Positions 21,500 through 32,055 of a stretch of DNA of 64,000 nucleotides are shown here, one piece after another. A program made the translations under genes and the position numbers. Every line of letters begins with the position of its first letter. Within the stretch, counting starts at the first letter, position 1. Under the pieces are notes generated by a model, which was not told the DNA's origin, made no database searches, and worked only from the letters and a program-made list of their open reading frames with translations. The stretch lies in contig OZ025890.1 of assembly GCA_964019415.1 (NCBI GenBank), positions 3,378,553 to 3,442,552 on the forward strand, written 5' to 3'. The DNA is from Ianthella basta. Lineage: Eukaryota; Porifera; Demospongiae; Verongiida; Ianthellidae.

Positions 21500-23328
21500 C
21501 TAAACTTTGTGCATATCAATTATGGACCCAGTAGCTGACTCAATTGTTCCAAAGCTATCAACTTTCGAGGGTATTACACAAAACAATAATAATAGAGCAA
21601 CAAGTAGTGTATGATCTGACAAAAGTATATACAGTACAATAACATTATCCAAAAAGATAGTGAGTGTTTGCCTAAAGTTGGTAAAAATGATCCTATTAGT
21701 GGACCTGGCAAGCTGCCGACAGCTGCTGTCAATGGACCGCCTGTACTCTCTCCACATAACTTCCTCAGTCTGTCCTGGCTTCATTGGATAGATAGAATAT
21801 ATGGCGCTTTTGACAGCTGCCATCCTGTTCGGTGACAGCTGCCTCTTCCCTACTCCTGCACAATTTGAAGTGGCTCTCTCAAATTTTGAGAAGCACTTCC
21901 TAACCAACTGCACTGCCAGGTTCTGTTCAGAGTTGGTTGCTTTGTAGCAGTCAGCAATGACATCGCGTTTGATCCTCAAAGGTGATGACGAGCCGTCATT
22001 CTCAAACACTGCTTCACGATCAATTGAGTCTTCTGATGGTCTAAGCTCAGTGTGATGATATGGGGTGTGTGGATGCACTTGACGTTGAAATGGTCCAAGT
22101 GGGTGTGATTAGTAAGGGGTGTGTGGGTGTACAGGACCAGGTGGGTAGGATGACTGTGGGGTGTGTGGGTGTACAGGACCATGTGGGTAAGATGACTGTG
22201 GGGTGTATATGGGTGTACAGGACCAGGTGGGTAGGATGACTGTGGGGTGTGTGGGTGTACAGGACCATGTGGGTAAGATGACTGTGGGGTGTATGGGTGT
22301 ACAGGACCAGATGGGTAGGATGACTGTGGGGTGTGTGGGTGTACAGGACCAGGTAGGTAGGATGAGTAAAGGGGTGCGTGAGTGTACAGGACTGGGTGGG
22401 TAGGATAAGTGTGGGGTGTGTGGGTGTATAGGACCAGGTGGGTAGGATGAGTGTGGGGTGTGTTGGTGTACAGGACCAGGTGGGTAGGATGACTGTGGGG
22501 TGTATGGGTGTACAGGACCAGGTGGGTAGGATGAGTGTGGGGTGTGTGGGTGTACAGGACCAGGTGGGTAGGATGAGTGTGGGGTGTGTGGGTGTACAGG
22601 ACCAGGTAGGTAGGATGAGTGTGGGGTGTGTGGGTGTACAGGACCAGGTAGGTAGGATGACTGTGGGGTGTGTGGGTGTACAGGATCAGGTGGGTGCAGC
22701 ACAGATGGATGGGACTCATAAGGGGTGGAGTATGAGGAGTAATGAGGGGGTGGGTGTTGCACGTGCTGTGGAGATGGGTGTGATGAGTGATGTGGGGATG
22801 GGTACAATGAGTGATTTGGGGATGAGTGATGTGGAGGTGAGTACAAAGATTGGTGCGGGGGCTGGGGTGAACACAGGAGTGAAGAGTGTGGAGAACTGGA
22901 TAGTTGCTGTGACAGTGGGGAAGTAAGTGTGTTTGTAATCTCACTCAAAGCTCTCCTGGGTTCTTCTTCAACCTCTTCACACTGCTCACTTCTTCCTTTG
23001 CTGGCGAGCCATTTCCCAAAAACAGGGGCTTCTTTTGCCTCTTGCTGGCTGTCTTGGGCTTTGGTGCCATTTTAGTAGCACAAGAACTCTTCCTTCTACA
23101 CTGCTTAGGGAGCTTCCAGTCAAGCAGGTCCACTACCTTGGCTTGGTAGCAACAGGAATTAAGCTTCATGGTCACTACACTGTCTTTGATGATGTCTCCA
23201 ATCACGTGCTTGACATTCACGCGATTCGTTGTTCCTTTATCTTTGGAGACCAGCCACTCTACAAAGATTTCGTTCCTTCTCCGAGCCATTCTTCTTCTTT
23301 GAGATACGATAATGCCTTGAAATGACAC
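21500..23328 (-). pseudogene. BEN-domain protein gene of element B, with proline-rich repeats
   Basis: Starts at the ATG at 23328 (MSFQGIIVSQRRRMARRRNE) or the later MARRR. The N-terminal module has FVEWLVSKDKGTTNRVNV and CYQAKVVDLLDWKLP, then a basic linker (PKPKTASKRQKKP). After a frame change near 22950 comes a Pro/His-rich region whose 42-bp DNA repeat encodes 14-residue repeats around YPPGPVHPHTPHSS. The C-terminus (22078 down to 21700) has LAVQLVRKCFSKFE, SNCAGVGKRQLSPNRMAAVK, and WREYRRSIDSSCRQLAR, a clear BEN domain. Frame changes inside the repeat array suggest decay. BEN domains bind DNA or chromatin proteins; the role here is unknown. Confidence 0.8.
22092..22692 (-). repeat. 42-bp coding minisatellite
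   Basis: About fourteen copies of a 42-bp unit containing GTGTACAGGACCAGGTGGGT. The unit is a multiple of three, so changes in copy number keep the BEN-protein frame, apart from a few units of 43 or 45 bp. Confidence 0.95.
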
Positions 23329-23615
23329 TTCCGAGCAGGAAGGTAGGTGTTAATAGCTCGTACCCAATGACGTTGCGAACAAAACTAAATGCAGACTGTA
23401 GCTACGCTGTATCGAATCAAGCGGTGAAGGTTTCTTGACGATTTCAGAAGAGAAAACCCGTTATTAGCCTTCTCTGTTACGAGAGAAGATTGGATACAAT
23501 TATTGTGCTAATAACAGCGTTTAACTCTGTATACGCGCAAAACACGTACGCATGCGCGCAGTCACTAGCGCTAGGTATGCGTTTATTTGGTACAGTATTT
23601 CTAATCAGTACAGTA

Positions 23616-24201
23616 TACCTAGGGACCGACTGTGGCAAAAATGGCTAGAAATGGAATTAATGACCAAATGTTACATTGTTCTAAAGCACTATACAAAAAT
23701 ACATATAGTCAAATCAAGATCAATAATGAATTCACCAGACCACTTACGGTTGATTGTGGCACGAAACAAGGCTGCACTCTCTCCCCAACCCTATTTAATA
23801 TCTATATTTATGACTTACTCGACTGTCTGCAGCAGGAGGCAAATGGAATTGGCTTTGGGGAATGTAACATTACTGCCCTACTTTACGCAGATGATTCAGT
23901 CATATTAGGGGACTCACCATCCACACTACAGATGCTACTGGATGCATTGGATGACTGGTGTGAGCCCAATGGAATGGTGATCAATCGAGATAAAACTAAA
24001 GTTGTACATTTTAGGCATAATAGGAAAGAAATTTGTCAAACTGTGTTTTCATGTGGCGGAACTTTTATTGGCTACACTAATTGCTACAAATACTTGGGGG
24101 TACAATTTACAGAACACCTTAACTGGACAAAGCTTATAGAATGCACTTCTATTTCAGCCAGTAGGGAAGCAAGCTACCTAATAGATGATAATATGATGTA
24201 A
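23616..24201 (+). pseudogene. LINE RT fragment, 3' of element B
   Basis: PRDRLWQK, a one-base loss in an A run (about 23637), then ARNGINDQMLHC, CGTKQGCTLSPTLFNIYI (motif B), ALLYADDSVIL (catalytic motif C, 23876-23908), and INRDKTKVVHF and YKYLGVQF (motif D/E). The frame stops at 24199. The family is jockey/CR1-like or related; clade not assigned. With 20066-20163 it forms one gene split by element B. Confidence 0.85.
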
Positions 24202-24734
24202 TTTGAAAATGGTTGCCAGTAGCCAGAACTAAGAATGAACTTAGTTTATATCCCTGTGCAGCCAACCCCGACTCTATTAAGCATACACCAACTCTTCTAA
24301 AGTTATTTAGATGATTTAGGCCATTACGTACATCCTGTTGGATGTACACTTTACAGCAATTTACTAAGAGAGAATCTTTCATATCTGGAAATCATGGCTA
24401 AATCTGAACTCACGGTAAAGAGTACACAAGACACATTACTGTCACATTACCACAAACATATACTCACTGAATGATGAACTTCATCTGGTGGATACTTAAA
24501 CGTTGGCCCAAAATTGGCTTCAACCTAAGTATTGAAAAGGACCACTGATACATATGGGCAACACAATGACAAGAAACCGGTGAAACATACAACTCACTTG
24601 GCTTCTGGCTATGCCTTCTAGACCATTGGCAACCCTACATCCCCAGCAACTAACTGAACTACAGACTTATGTAACGAACTACTGTCAGTGCTTGAGATAT
24701 CAATCCTTATACGGTAGGCAAAAAATATGTTACC
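24202..24734. other. No gene recognised
   Basis: Probably the decayed 3' tail of the LINE. No domain, terminal repeat or RNA gene was seen. Confidence 0.4.
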
Positions 24735-25262
24735 ATTATGAAGTGAACTTTGTTCGATAACTTTGTGTGAACTTAGTATAAGCTTCGGGCCAGCTTCGTA
24801 TGAACTTACAGCCAACTTCGATCAAACTTCAGACCAACTTTGCTCAAACTTCGAACTAACTTTGCTTGAACTTTAGGCCAACTTCGTACAAATTTTGTCA
24901 TTCCCCAAGGCTGTAGAGCCATCACAGCAAAAATATGGACCAATTACAAATGCATAAAGTGAACTTGATTCTTACCTGCCACTCTTGAAATTGGGAATGA
25001 AGATGAATTGAAGACTGAAGTCATATAGCTTGCAATATGGAGGCCAACTCTTTACTTCCAAAACTACTTGTGCATGATTAGCTAGCATGTTCACTCCCTA
25101 GTAACACTGGTGCTAACGATAGCGATCTATCAGTCTGTCGAACTGCAAATGAAGGCCAGCTTTAAACGAACTTCGCTGCAACTTCGAACAAAATTTGGGG
25201 CAACTTCGAGCGAACTTTAGGCCTACTTTGAATGAACTTCGATCCCACTTCGTGTTCTGTAG
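24735..25262. mobile_element. Short deletion derivative of element A
   Basis: 22-bp repeat array (24735-24905), then the BEN-gene start (GGCTGTAGAGCCATCACAGC... CTTACCTGCCACTCTTG, 24905-25030), fused directly to the transposase-side end (ACTTGTGCATGATTAGCTAG and GTTCACTCCCTAG, 25060-25105) and a second 22-bp array (25145-25262). Both genes of element A have been lost in between. It shows how the two ends of the full element are related. Confidence 0.7.
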
Positions 25263-25282
25263 GCTGTATACACGAAGAAAGG

Positions 25283-26057
25283 AAGTTAATTCTTCTGCCT
25301 ACAGCCTATGTGTACATATATGAGATGCTGCAGGAAATGTGTGAAGGTGCAAAAGAAGCAATGAAAGCACTACCAGCAACAGAGCTTGGTAGCTGGAAGA
25401 AGGCTGTGACAATAGCAGATGCATGTTGGTTGACGAGGGGGCATTTCAGTCAGTATTGTACCTCCATCGTAAAAATTACATGACAAACGCCATATTGTAG
25501 TATGGCCATGCATGCATGCGGGGTAATGATGATGTCATCCATCTGTGCAGATCATGCAATGTGCTGGGCATGTTGGTCGTGCGCATTCACACTAGCAGAG
25601 TGACCTGAAAGGAAAAAAGGCATTTACTAAGGCATTCATAGACAAGCATTTCATGAAACACCCAACTGTCACCTCTGTCACCTGCTGCTGTGCAAAAGGG
25701 AAGCACAGGATTGGATGTAGTTGCCTTACAGAAGGGTTCACCATGAACGCCAGAATCAGCCATTTCCTCGTGTGCATCCAGTCAGAGAAGGATCACACAG
25801 CATACATGCAGTGGATGAGGGAGCTTGGAAAGTACCATGCTCGAGGCATTCACAGCTGGAGTGATGGACAATGCTCTTTCCACCCATCTGTGGTTTGTTC
25901 ATGTGGGAATTGCAAGGATGATGACAACCTCCAATGCACTGGGAAGGCATATGAAAGCAAGAACATTCTCTCCAGCGAGCTCCATGCACTTGAATACGAG
26001 ATAGAATGCGAGAATAGAGCCTCCAGTTCAAGGTGCTTCATCCAATCATGTTTTTGA
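25283..26057 (+). pseudogene. Mutator-like transposase-related protein, internally deleted
   Basis: Reads ELGSWKKAVTIADACWLTRGHFSQYC, here cited by its core ADACWLTRGHFSQYC (25417-25460), then GHACMRGNDDVI, a deletion of about 60 codons, CAGHVGRAH (25564-25590), a stop, VTCCCAKGKH, LGKYHARGIHSW, CSFHPSVVCSCGNC and FHALEYEIEC-like SELHALEYEIECENRA (to 26030). The copy at 58834-59790 has the part deleted here ([19 protein letters not shown]). The order ADGCW, AAEGHLA and D-x-(N/D)-SS is reminiscent of Mutator-like DDE transposases, but the family assignment is inference. Not functional. Confidence 0.6.
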
Positions 26058-26310
26058 CAATGTGATTGGAGCACGATTAACTAATGACTTCCTGACAATA
26101 CATCATCTTGTCATTTGCTATTTTGTCGCTTTCATTACTATTTACTCTGTTTTAATCATGTTGTATCCCAATCTCTTGTCTTGTGCTTGATCTATTTATA
26201 GATCCCATTGCCATGGTAACATGCGTCTAAACAATGTTTCTAAACGTCGTAGACACCCCGGGTGTTGTTTTGCGCCGTGGTCTATTTAGTCTAGCTGTGT
26301 TTGGACGCGC

Positions 26311-26416
26311 GGCATTTGCGCCTATGCTCTAAATAGTGATTTAGAGCATGGGCGTGGCACGCGTGGCATTTGCACCTATGCTCTAAATAGCAATTTAGAG
26401 CATGGGCGTGGCTTGG
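26311..26416. repeat. Duplicated hairpin around ATGCTCTAAAT
   Basis: Two tandem hairpins, each CCTATGCTCTAAAT...ATTTAGAGCATGGG with a 2-4 base loop, joined by a GGCGTGGC linker. They are probably MITE ends or a processed foldback. No gene is seen in 26058-26850 apart from this. Confidence 0.75.
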
Positions 26417-26857
26417 GCCCGTGGTCCATAGCAGAGAAACTGCAGCTGCAATAACAATAGTAGCTAACTCCACAACATATGATGCACAGGTCGCTCGGCT
26501 TACTTGTTTCAGCAACAAACAGGGTAATGCAACAATCTGGCATGCAGCGGCCTACGAACCAGAGCTGAGAAAGGAACTGGTTACGAGCTGGGAACAGGGT
26601 TTAGGACACCGCTCTAAGAAACGCTGTGGCTGATGGGCTGACAGTGAGTAAGCTTACGTTTAGCTTACGCGCCGCATCCACTGCCGACCTTTGGGAACGT
26701 CTGCTGTGAGATGACAAACCCAATAACCAAACGACGTTTTCTCGGCCATTGTCAGAAATTGCTAACTACTTCCGGAAGACGCGTGATGATGCAAGTACGA
26801 GTAGTTAAAACTGATTCGCTGCTGCTCCTTGCGCAATCGTTGGGATCTATAACACTT

Positions 26858-26969
26858 AAATGCTGACCAATCGGTGTCTCTGAATATTTAGACCACTCGG
26901 CACTCGGGCATTTCGTGCCCTCATGCCTCATACTCTAAATCTCAGAAACACCTCTTGGTCAGCATTTAA
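26858..26969. repeat. Small foldback (MITE-like)
   Basis: About 34-bp inverted repeat: TTAAATGCTGACCAATCGGT at the left and ACCTCTTGGTCAGCATTTAA at the right, with a loop of about 40 bp. It may be a short miniature element; target duplication was not resolved. Confidence 0.6.
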
Positions 26970-27818
26970 CTATTACTTATATACAGTGCTCCAATCCTAA
27001 AGGTTCCACTTTTTGCTTTGAGGAAAAAGAGGTAATGTGCCTCTGTGATGAATAACAAAAAATTGTGATACACATTTCTGGGTCAAGTTTGACCAAATTT
27101 TTCATGCGTGGGTGGGAGGAGAGGTCACATGACACATGCTATGAATAAATCATGGCAATTTGAATTTTTTTTCAGTTCATAGCATAATAAAGACAAACAA
27201 ACAAACGTATACAATAACAGAAGTGAAAATTACATCATGTTGATCAATATAGCTACTGGCACACGCATATGCGTGTGCATCCATGCAAGGAAAACATTTG
27301 AAATTATGTTTTTAGATATTATTTCTGGAGGGAGTTATAGCTAAGATCCAAAACTTTTAAGGAAACATCTTTAGTACATCTTCTAATATTTCACCTTGCT
27401 ACAAACTTTATAAACAAAGTTACTTACTAAAAAGTAGTTTTTAGCGCCTAAAGTGTTTAGATAGGATCTAACCAGCGAATAAGAGTTAAGCTCTCATAGT
27501 CTCTTAATGAATGCCTGGATAGTTGCACAATAACATGCCATATGTACTTCAGGTCTCTACTGGTTTGCCTAATGCACCAATGATTATGCAATTGACAGTA
27601 GAGATTTTGAATTCACAGAATTTAAGGCTGACATTCTTAAGTATGTTTTTTTTCTGGAAAAGCTCATTCACAAGCTACTTTGGGTTTGAACTGCACAGCA
27701 AAGGAAGATTCTTTCATTAGGTAGGTTGTTCGCGTAAGAAGTTTGAAATTTTCATCGCATAGTAATAGCTGTGCTATCTCATTGTGGAACCTTTAGGATT
27801 GGAGTACTGCATTGTGTA
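26970..27818. other. No gene recognised
   Basis: AT-rich DNA without domain-bearing frames. The word GTACTGCATTGTGTATTG near 27805 follows ATTGGAGTACTGC, and CAGTGCTCCAATCCTAAAGG at 26983 is its inverted partner (CCTTTAGGATTGGAG at 27789). The block may therefore be one element about 820 bp long with inverted ends. Confidence 0.4.
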
Positions 27819-27826
27819 TTGTTTTT

Positions 27827-28563
27827 AGTGTTGCACTGATATGGGTTTTTACCGATTATCTAATTTCTGATTTTTAAGTGCGGATACCGATCCAATATTA
27901 CGATATTTGCTTCACAGTGTGTACCTTGGTTTCTTTGATCTACTGCCTGAAGCCCTGGTCCTCAGCCACAGAGAACGGCTGACAATCGAGTGCAATCATC
28001 TCACCAGTTTTCCCGTGAATATGCTGTGGGCGCGCATCACTAATACAGCTTAGCCTACAGATTCATATGTGATCTCCACATTCAGGCTCAAAGCGATATT
28101 TGCCAGAAAGGCACTGGACTACTTGATAAAGTCACTGCATTCTGCACCTCAGCCTTTTGTTGCAACTCTCTGTGTAGTTGAGTGTGCTTGTCCTTCAGGT
28201 GCTGCACCAAATTCGCATAATCCCATAATAATATTATAACTCGTGCAATTCCTACCGCCATGCGGATTCCTTCTTGTTGCAGGCCTGGCACAATACAAAG
28301 TTGAGGTCCTCGTCGACAGCGAAGTAGTCCCATGCTGGTGACATCTTTCTTCCTGGCTATTCCATGCGCCGCAAACCCAGAACAAACCAACGGCAAACAC
28401 TGCAACAACGTAACCACTCGACATAACACTTTACTCGCAAACGTCATGTGCTCGAGGTGACATAATTGGTAGGGAATGAAGGAAAAACTAATTACCGATA
28501 ATGTTACAGAGACCCAATATCGGCCGATACCGATTGCCGATCTGATTATCGGTGCAGCTTTAA
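27827..28563 (-). mobile_element. hAT-like element with BED finger only
   Basis: Inverted ends AGTGTTGCACTGAT (27827) and, read inward from the right, AAAGCTGCACCGAT, flanked by the 8-bp repeat TTGTTTTT (27819-27826 and 28564-28571). The CACCGATAATCGG type of end is common in hAT elements, and an 8-bp duplication is the hAT rule. Length 737 bp. Only the N-terminal BED exon remains. Confidence 0.75.
28141..28360 (-). pseudogene. BED-type zinc finger of a hAT element
   Basis: Minus strand reads SPAWDYFAVDED, LCQACNKKES, a stop and frame change, then NLVQHLKDKHTQLHREL. This is the W...C-x2-C...H-x4-H layout of a BED finger, which hAT transposases use to bind their ends. The catalytic part is absent. 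Confidence 0.65.
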
Positions 28564-28704
28564 TTGTTTTTGACAACTCAACACTTTTGATTATTGTGCA
28601 TAATGGTAGCTGTATTTTGGGAGATTGCTTGCTGTACTTTCTGTGTATGTATACTGTGCATGCACAGCTGTTTCATGTCAATGCAATAAACTCTTTAACT
28701 CTGG

Positions 28705-29640
28705 CATGGCATTTGTGGACTTAGAGACGGCATATGACAGTGTAAGTAGGGAGAAGCTTTGGAAAGTGTTAGATGAGTATGGGGTGAAAGGGAAGTAACT
28801 TAGGGCAGTACAGGCACTGTATGTGGATGGGAGAGCAAGGGTGAAAGTTGGGAGAATGGAATCGGAGCTGTTTGTTGTGTGCAGAGGTAGAAAAAGAGGT
28901 AGAAAAGCCATAGAGACAGGGCTGTACCCTATCTCTATGGCTTTTTAATGTGTTTATGGACAGGGTGACGAGGGAGGCAAAAAGGCAGTTTCAGAGTGAG
29001 GTGAGGTTGTCTACTGGGAATGTAGGAGTACTCCTCTTTGCAGATGATATGGTGGTAATGTCTGAATTGGTGGAGGGACTTCAGCATAATATGCAAGTGA
29101 TGAGTGATGTGTTAAGCAAGTGGGAGCTGAAGGTAAATTCGAGGAAGACTAAGGTGATGAGGGTGGCTAGGAAGAGTGAGGATTGGGAAGTTAAGATTGG
29201 TGAGGAGGTAATAGATCAGGTAGATGAAATGAAGTATTTGAGTGTGATAATTAGTAGTGATGGGAGGATGGAGAAAGAAGTGGAGGCAAGGATTGGGAGT
29301 GCAACACGAGTGATTGGGGGCATGAACGAAACCATATTGAAGAGTAAGGAACTGAGCAGGAGCACAAAATTGAAAGTGGTAAATGTGACAATGATCCCCA
29401 CACTATTGTATGGTTGTGAGACGTGGTGCCTGTCAAAGCATCTACAGTCTAGGGTACAAGCCACTCAAATGAATGTCTTGAGGCGGATCAAAGGAGTAAG
29501 TAGACTGGATAGGATAAGGAATGTGGACATCAGGGAGAAGCTATGTCATGTGAGTGTTTTAGATATGATAAAGACCAGGCAGGAGAAATGGAAGGCTAAA
29601 TGGAAGGGATGAGTGGAGGCAAGATGGAGGGGAAAAGACC
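28705..29640 (+). pseudogene. LINE reverse transcriptase relic (RTE-like)
   Basis: FVDLETAYDSVSREKLW (motif A region, 28710-28760), QALYVDGRARVKV, then a small rearranged hairpin at 28900-28948, QGCTLSLWLFNVFMDRV (motif B), VLLFADDMVVM (catalytic, 29027-29060), and the C-terminal YGCETWCLSK and MNVLRRIKGVSRLDRIRN. One stop (28796) and a frame break near 28895 kill the frame; from 28950 to 29610 it is open. A (GACT)n tail at 29690-29712 marks the 3' end of the copy. Confidence 0.85.
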
Positions 29641-29799
29641 TAGCGGAAGACCCAGAATGACCTCCAGTATTGGAGAAACATCTGTACTGATTGACTGACT
29701 GACTGACTGATAGTGTACTATGATTATAACATAATCAAATCATTTACAGTATTTATGACCAGCTTTATAAGCATCTTGAAGCTCAAAAGCTATTGATTG

Positions 29800-29938
29800 A
29801 ATGAGGCTCAAAGCAGATTTAGACCAAATCACACAACACCGGACATTCTATTAGAACAGTTCATGAATGGAAGGAATCTGTTGATCAAGTAGAGACAGTG
29901 ATGTTAGATGTTAACAAGGCACCAGGCCAGGCGCTGAC
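29800..29938 (+). pseudogene. Second RT fragment
   Basis: Reads SRFRPNHTTPDILLEQ and, after one frame change, WKESVDQVETVMLDVNKA. This is the fingers to motif A part of a non-LTR RT (FRP.HST... and LDV.KA). It follows the LINE above but is not continuous with it. Confidence 0.6.
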
Positions 29939-30330
29939 GCAATTTGGAGGCAATTGGCCCTTGTCCGGTTCACTGCCATTTCTCCCCTTCCCCTCTCCTT
30001 CCTACCATGTCTAGTTCTCATTGTCTTTTGTTTGCATAACCATGGTATATAGACCATCTTAGGGTCTGATTAGTCAGTGCCCCATGTGAGAGTTTCAAAG
30101 GAGGCTCTTGATAGAGCACGCCCACATCAGTACTTAAGAGGAGCTAGGGAATGGATCAATGGCTGTTGACAGTGACCAGTGGTTCAGGCTGCTCCTGCCT
30201 GACTGTGAATCAAGAGTGACTCTGCGTTCTGTGCGTTTCCTGAGCTATATTAAGGACTCTATGCCAGTACGCTACCATGTGTAGTTCTCAACGTTGTGTG
30301 CATCCAGTTTAAGGTAGTAGGAATGGCTAA
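29930..30330. repeat. Dispersed repeat R4
   Basis: Shares GGAATGGATCA, GTGACCAGTG and GGTTCACTG.CATTT blocks with 11430-11600. Probably the untranslated end of a retroelement. No coding potential was seen. Confidence 0.5.
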
Positions 30331-31744
30331 AGTGATGAAATCAAACATGCATGATTTTTGGTACAGATGTGTGGTTACTGTTGCTTTACCATGTATCTGA
30401 AGTTATACGCTTGGCATTACTTGCGTGCATGAGTTATGAAAGAAAGATAAACCAGCAATTCATGCAAATGTTTATGGAGCAACTGATGAATTGATGGTCT
30501 ACATTGTAGAGAGGACATATGGCTATGGCTAGAATGTCTGAACGAAAGGTTCAATTGTCGGTTATTGTCACATAAGTGGCCCTTTCCCCATACACCTTTG
30601 ATCAAAAGAAGCACCTTTGTGTCACTCCAAACACCAGCCATTGCCTTACCTGCTTAGAGCATGATACAGGTCGCTACTGAAGAATTGAACTACTGAAGGT
30701 ACTCTATGCTGTCCAACTACCGGGTTTCGCGTGAGACATGTGGCGTGAACAGCCGCTTACGAGTGGTATCATTTTCACTATAGCGAAAGGAATGGTTCTG
30801 GACCGGTTTGGACCACTTCCCAAGGTGGTACTGTTTGCTTTAGAACTGTTCCACACCCATTTATATTATAGAAATAACTGTTCCGGAACCATTCCAGAAT
30901 CTTTCCACAACGTAGGGTAAACGGGCTGTTAGTGTACTATAATTGGCATATTGTTTTCAAAAGTTAAGAAGAACGTAACTGATTTGCTGAACCCTCGAAC
31001 GTTTCGTTGCCAAGCGCACAGCAGATCAGAAGGAATGTAGAAGAACTCAGAAGGACTATTTTGTAGAAGGGCTCGCAGCTCTTGTTCTCGCTGGAGGAAC
31101 CTAGTAACTATACGCAGCTACTTCGACTGCAATGAGGCTAATGCAAAGGATATTTCAGCGTAGCAACCGTCATTCCAACGTCTTGGGTCTCTGAAGATAT
31201 TCAATGACAGGATACAGGTTTGCAGTAAGTAGTTACGTGCGTCAGACGTTGCCAAGTTTGGATTTCTTGCAGAAAACATCATCTTAATTGCAGCTACAAA
31301 ATGGAGACGAAGCAGCCACTGTAAGTGTTGTCGAGATAGCCCTGCTTGCACGGAACGCTTTAGCTTGTTGCAGTGCTGTGCAGCAGTAGAAACATGCTGT
31401 ATTCAGTACAGAAATGACCACTTTCCTGCATTTCTTGCTAAATGATTTCACATTCATCATTCCTTTCTTGCATGACTATAGCATACACACAAGCAAGTCA
31501 TGCTCAACATCATGGGATGCCATGAGCATACACTACTGTGACATCCCATCACATGTCACCTACACATGCACATGCTGTGAGAAAATGATGCATGCAATGT
31601 AGACAGCAGCTGCTCGCCACAAAAGGTGTGAAACAAGTATTTCGAGTTAAAAATCTTGTGGGTCTGCCGCCCCAACTCAAAGTACTTGCTCCTTCTGATC
31701 GCTGCTGTGTTATCAATATATAGTAGCTATTGTAGCTAATTTTG
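30331..31744. other. No gene recognised
   Basis: Spacer on the 3' side of the host gene. Positions 30312-30370 resemble 54740-54790 (GGCTAAAGTG.TGAAATCAAA and TTTTTGGTACAGATG), so a dispersed fragment is present. The last exon of the ASH2-type gene was looked for here and not found. 31625-31700 resembles 61440-61510 (ACAAGTATTTCGAGTTAAAAA). Confidence 0.4.
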
Positions 31745-31982
31745 TGCAATTCAGCAACACACTTGTGAACACACTTCATAGGCAAGAATGAACACATTTG
31801 ATTGAAGCAGACACGAAATGAGTCAAAATATTTTGACACACATTTGCACAACGGCACAGTACATTAACTTACATACTTTATACACAGTTTGCACATTCTC
31901 AGAGTTACCAAAACACAGTCAAGTACATGCACACACATGCACACACACACATGCACACACACACACACACACACACACATGT

Positions 31983-32055
<73 letters not shown>

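Larger units (their letters stand above)
20164..23613. mobile_element. Tc1/mariner plus BEN composite element B
   Basis: 3450 bp with terminal inverted repeats: 5' CAGTACTGATTAGAAATACT (20164 on) and 3' end, read inward, CTGTACTGATTAGAAATACT, one mismatch. TA is present at 20162-20163 and 23614-23615, the Tc1/mariner target duplication. Removing the element and one TA rejoins the RT gene in frame (FDS-I-PRDRLW). Inside are a DD34E transposase relic on plus and a BEN-domain gene on minus, tail to tail. No terminal-repeat-like sequence was seen between the two genes. Confidence 0.85.
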
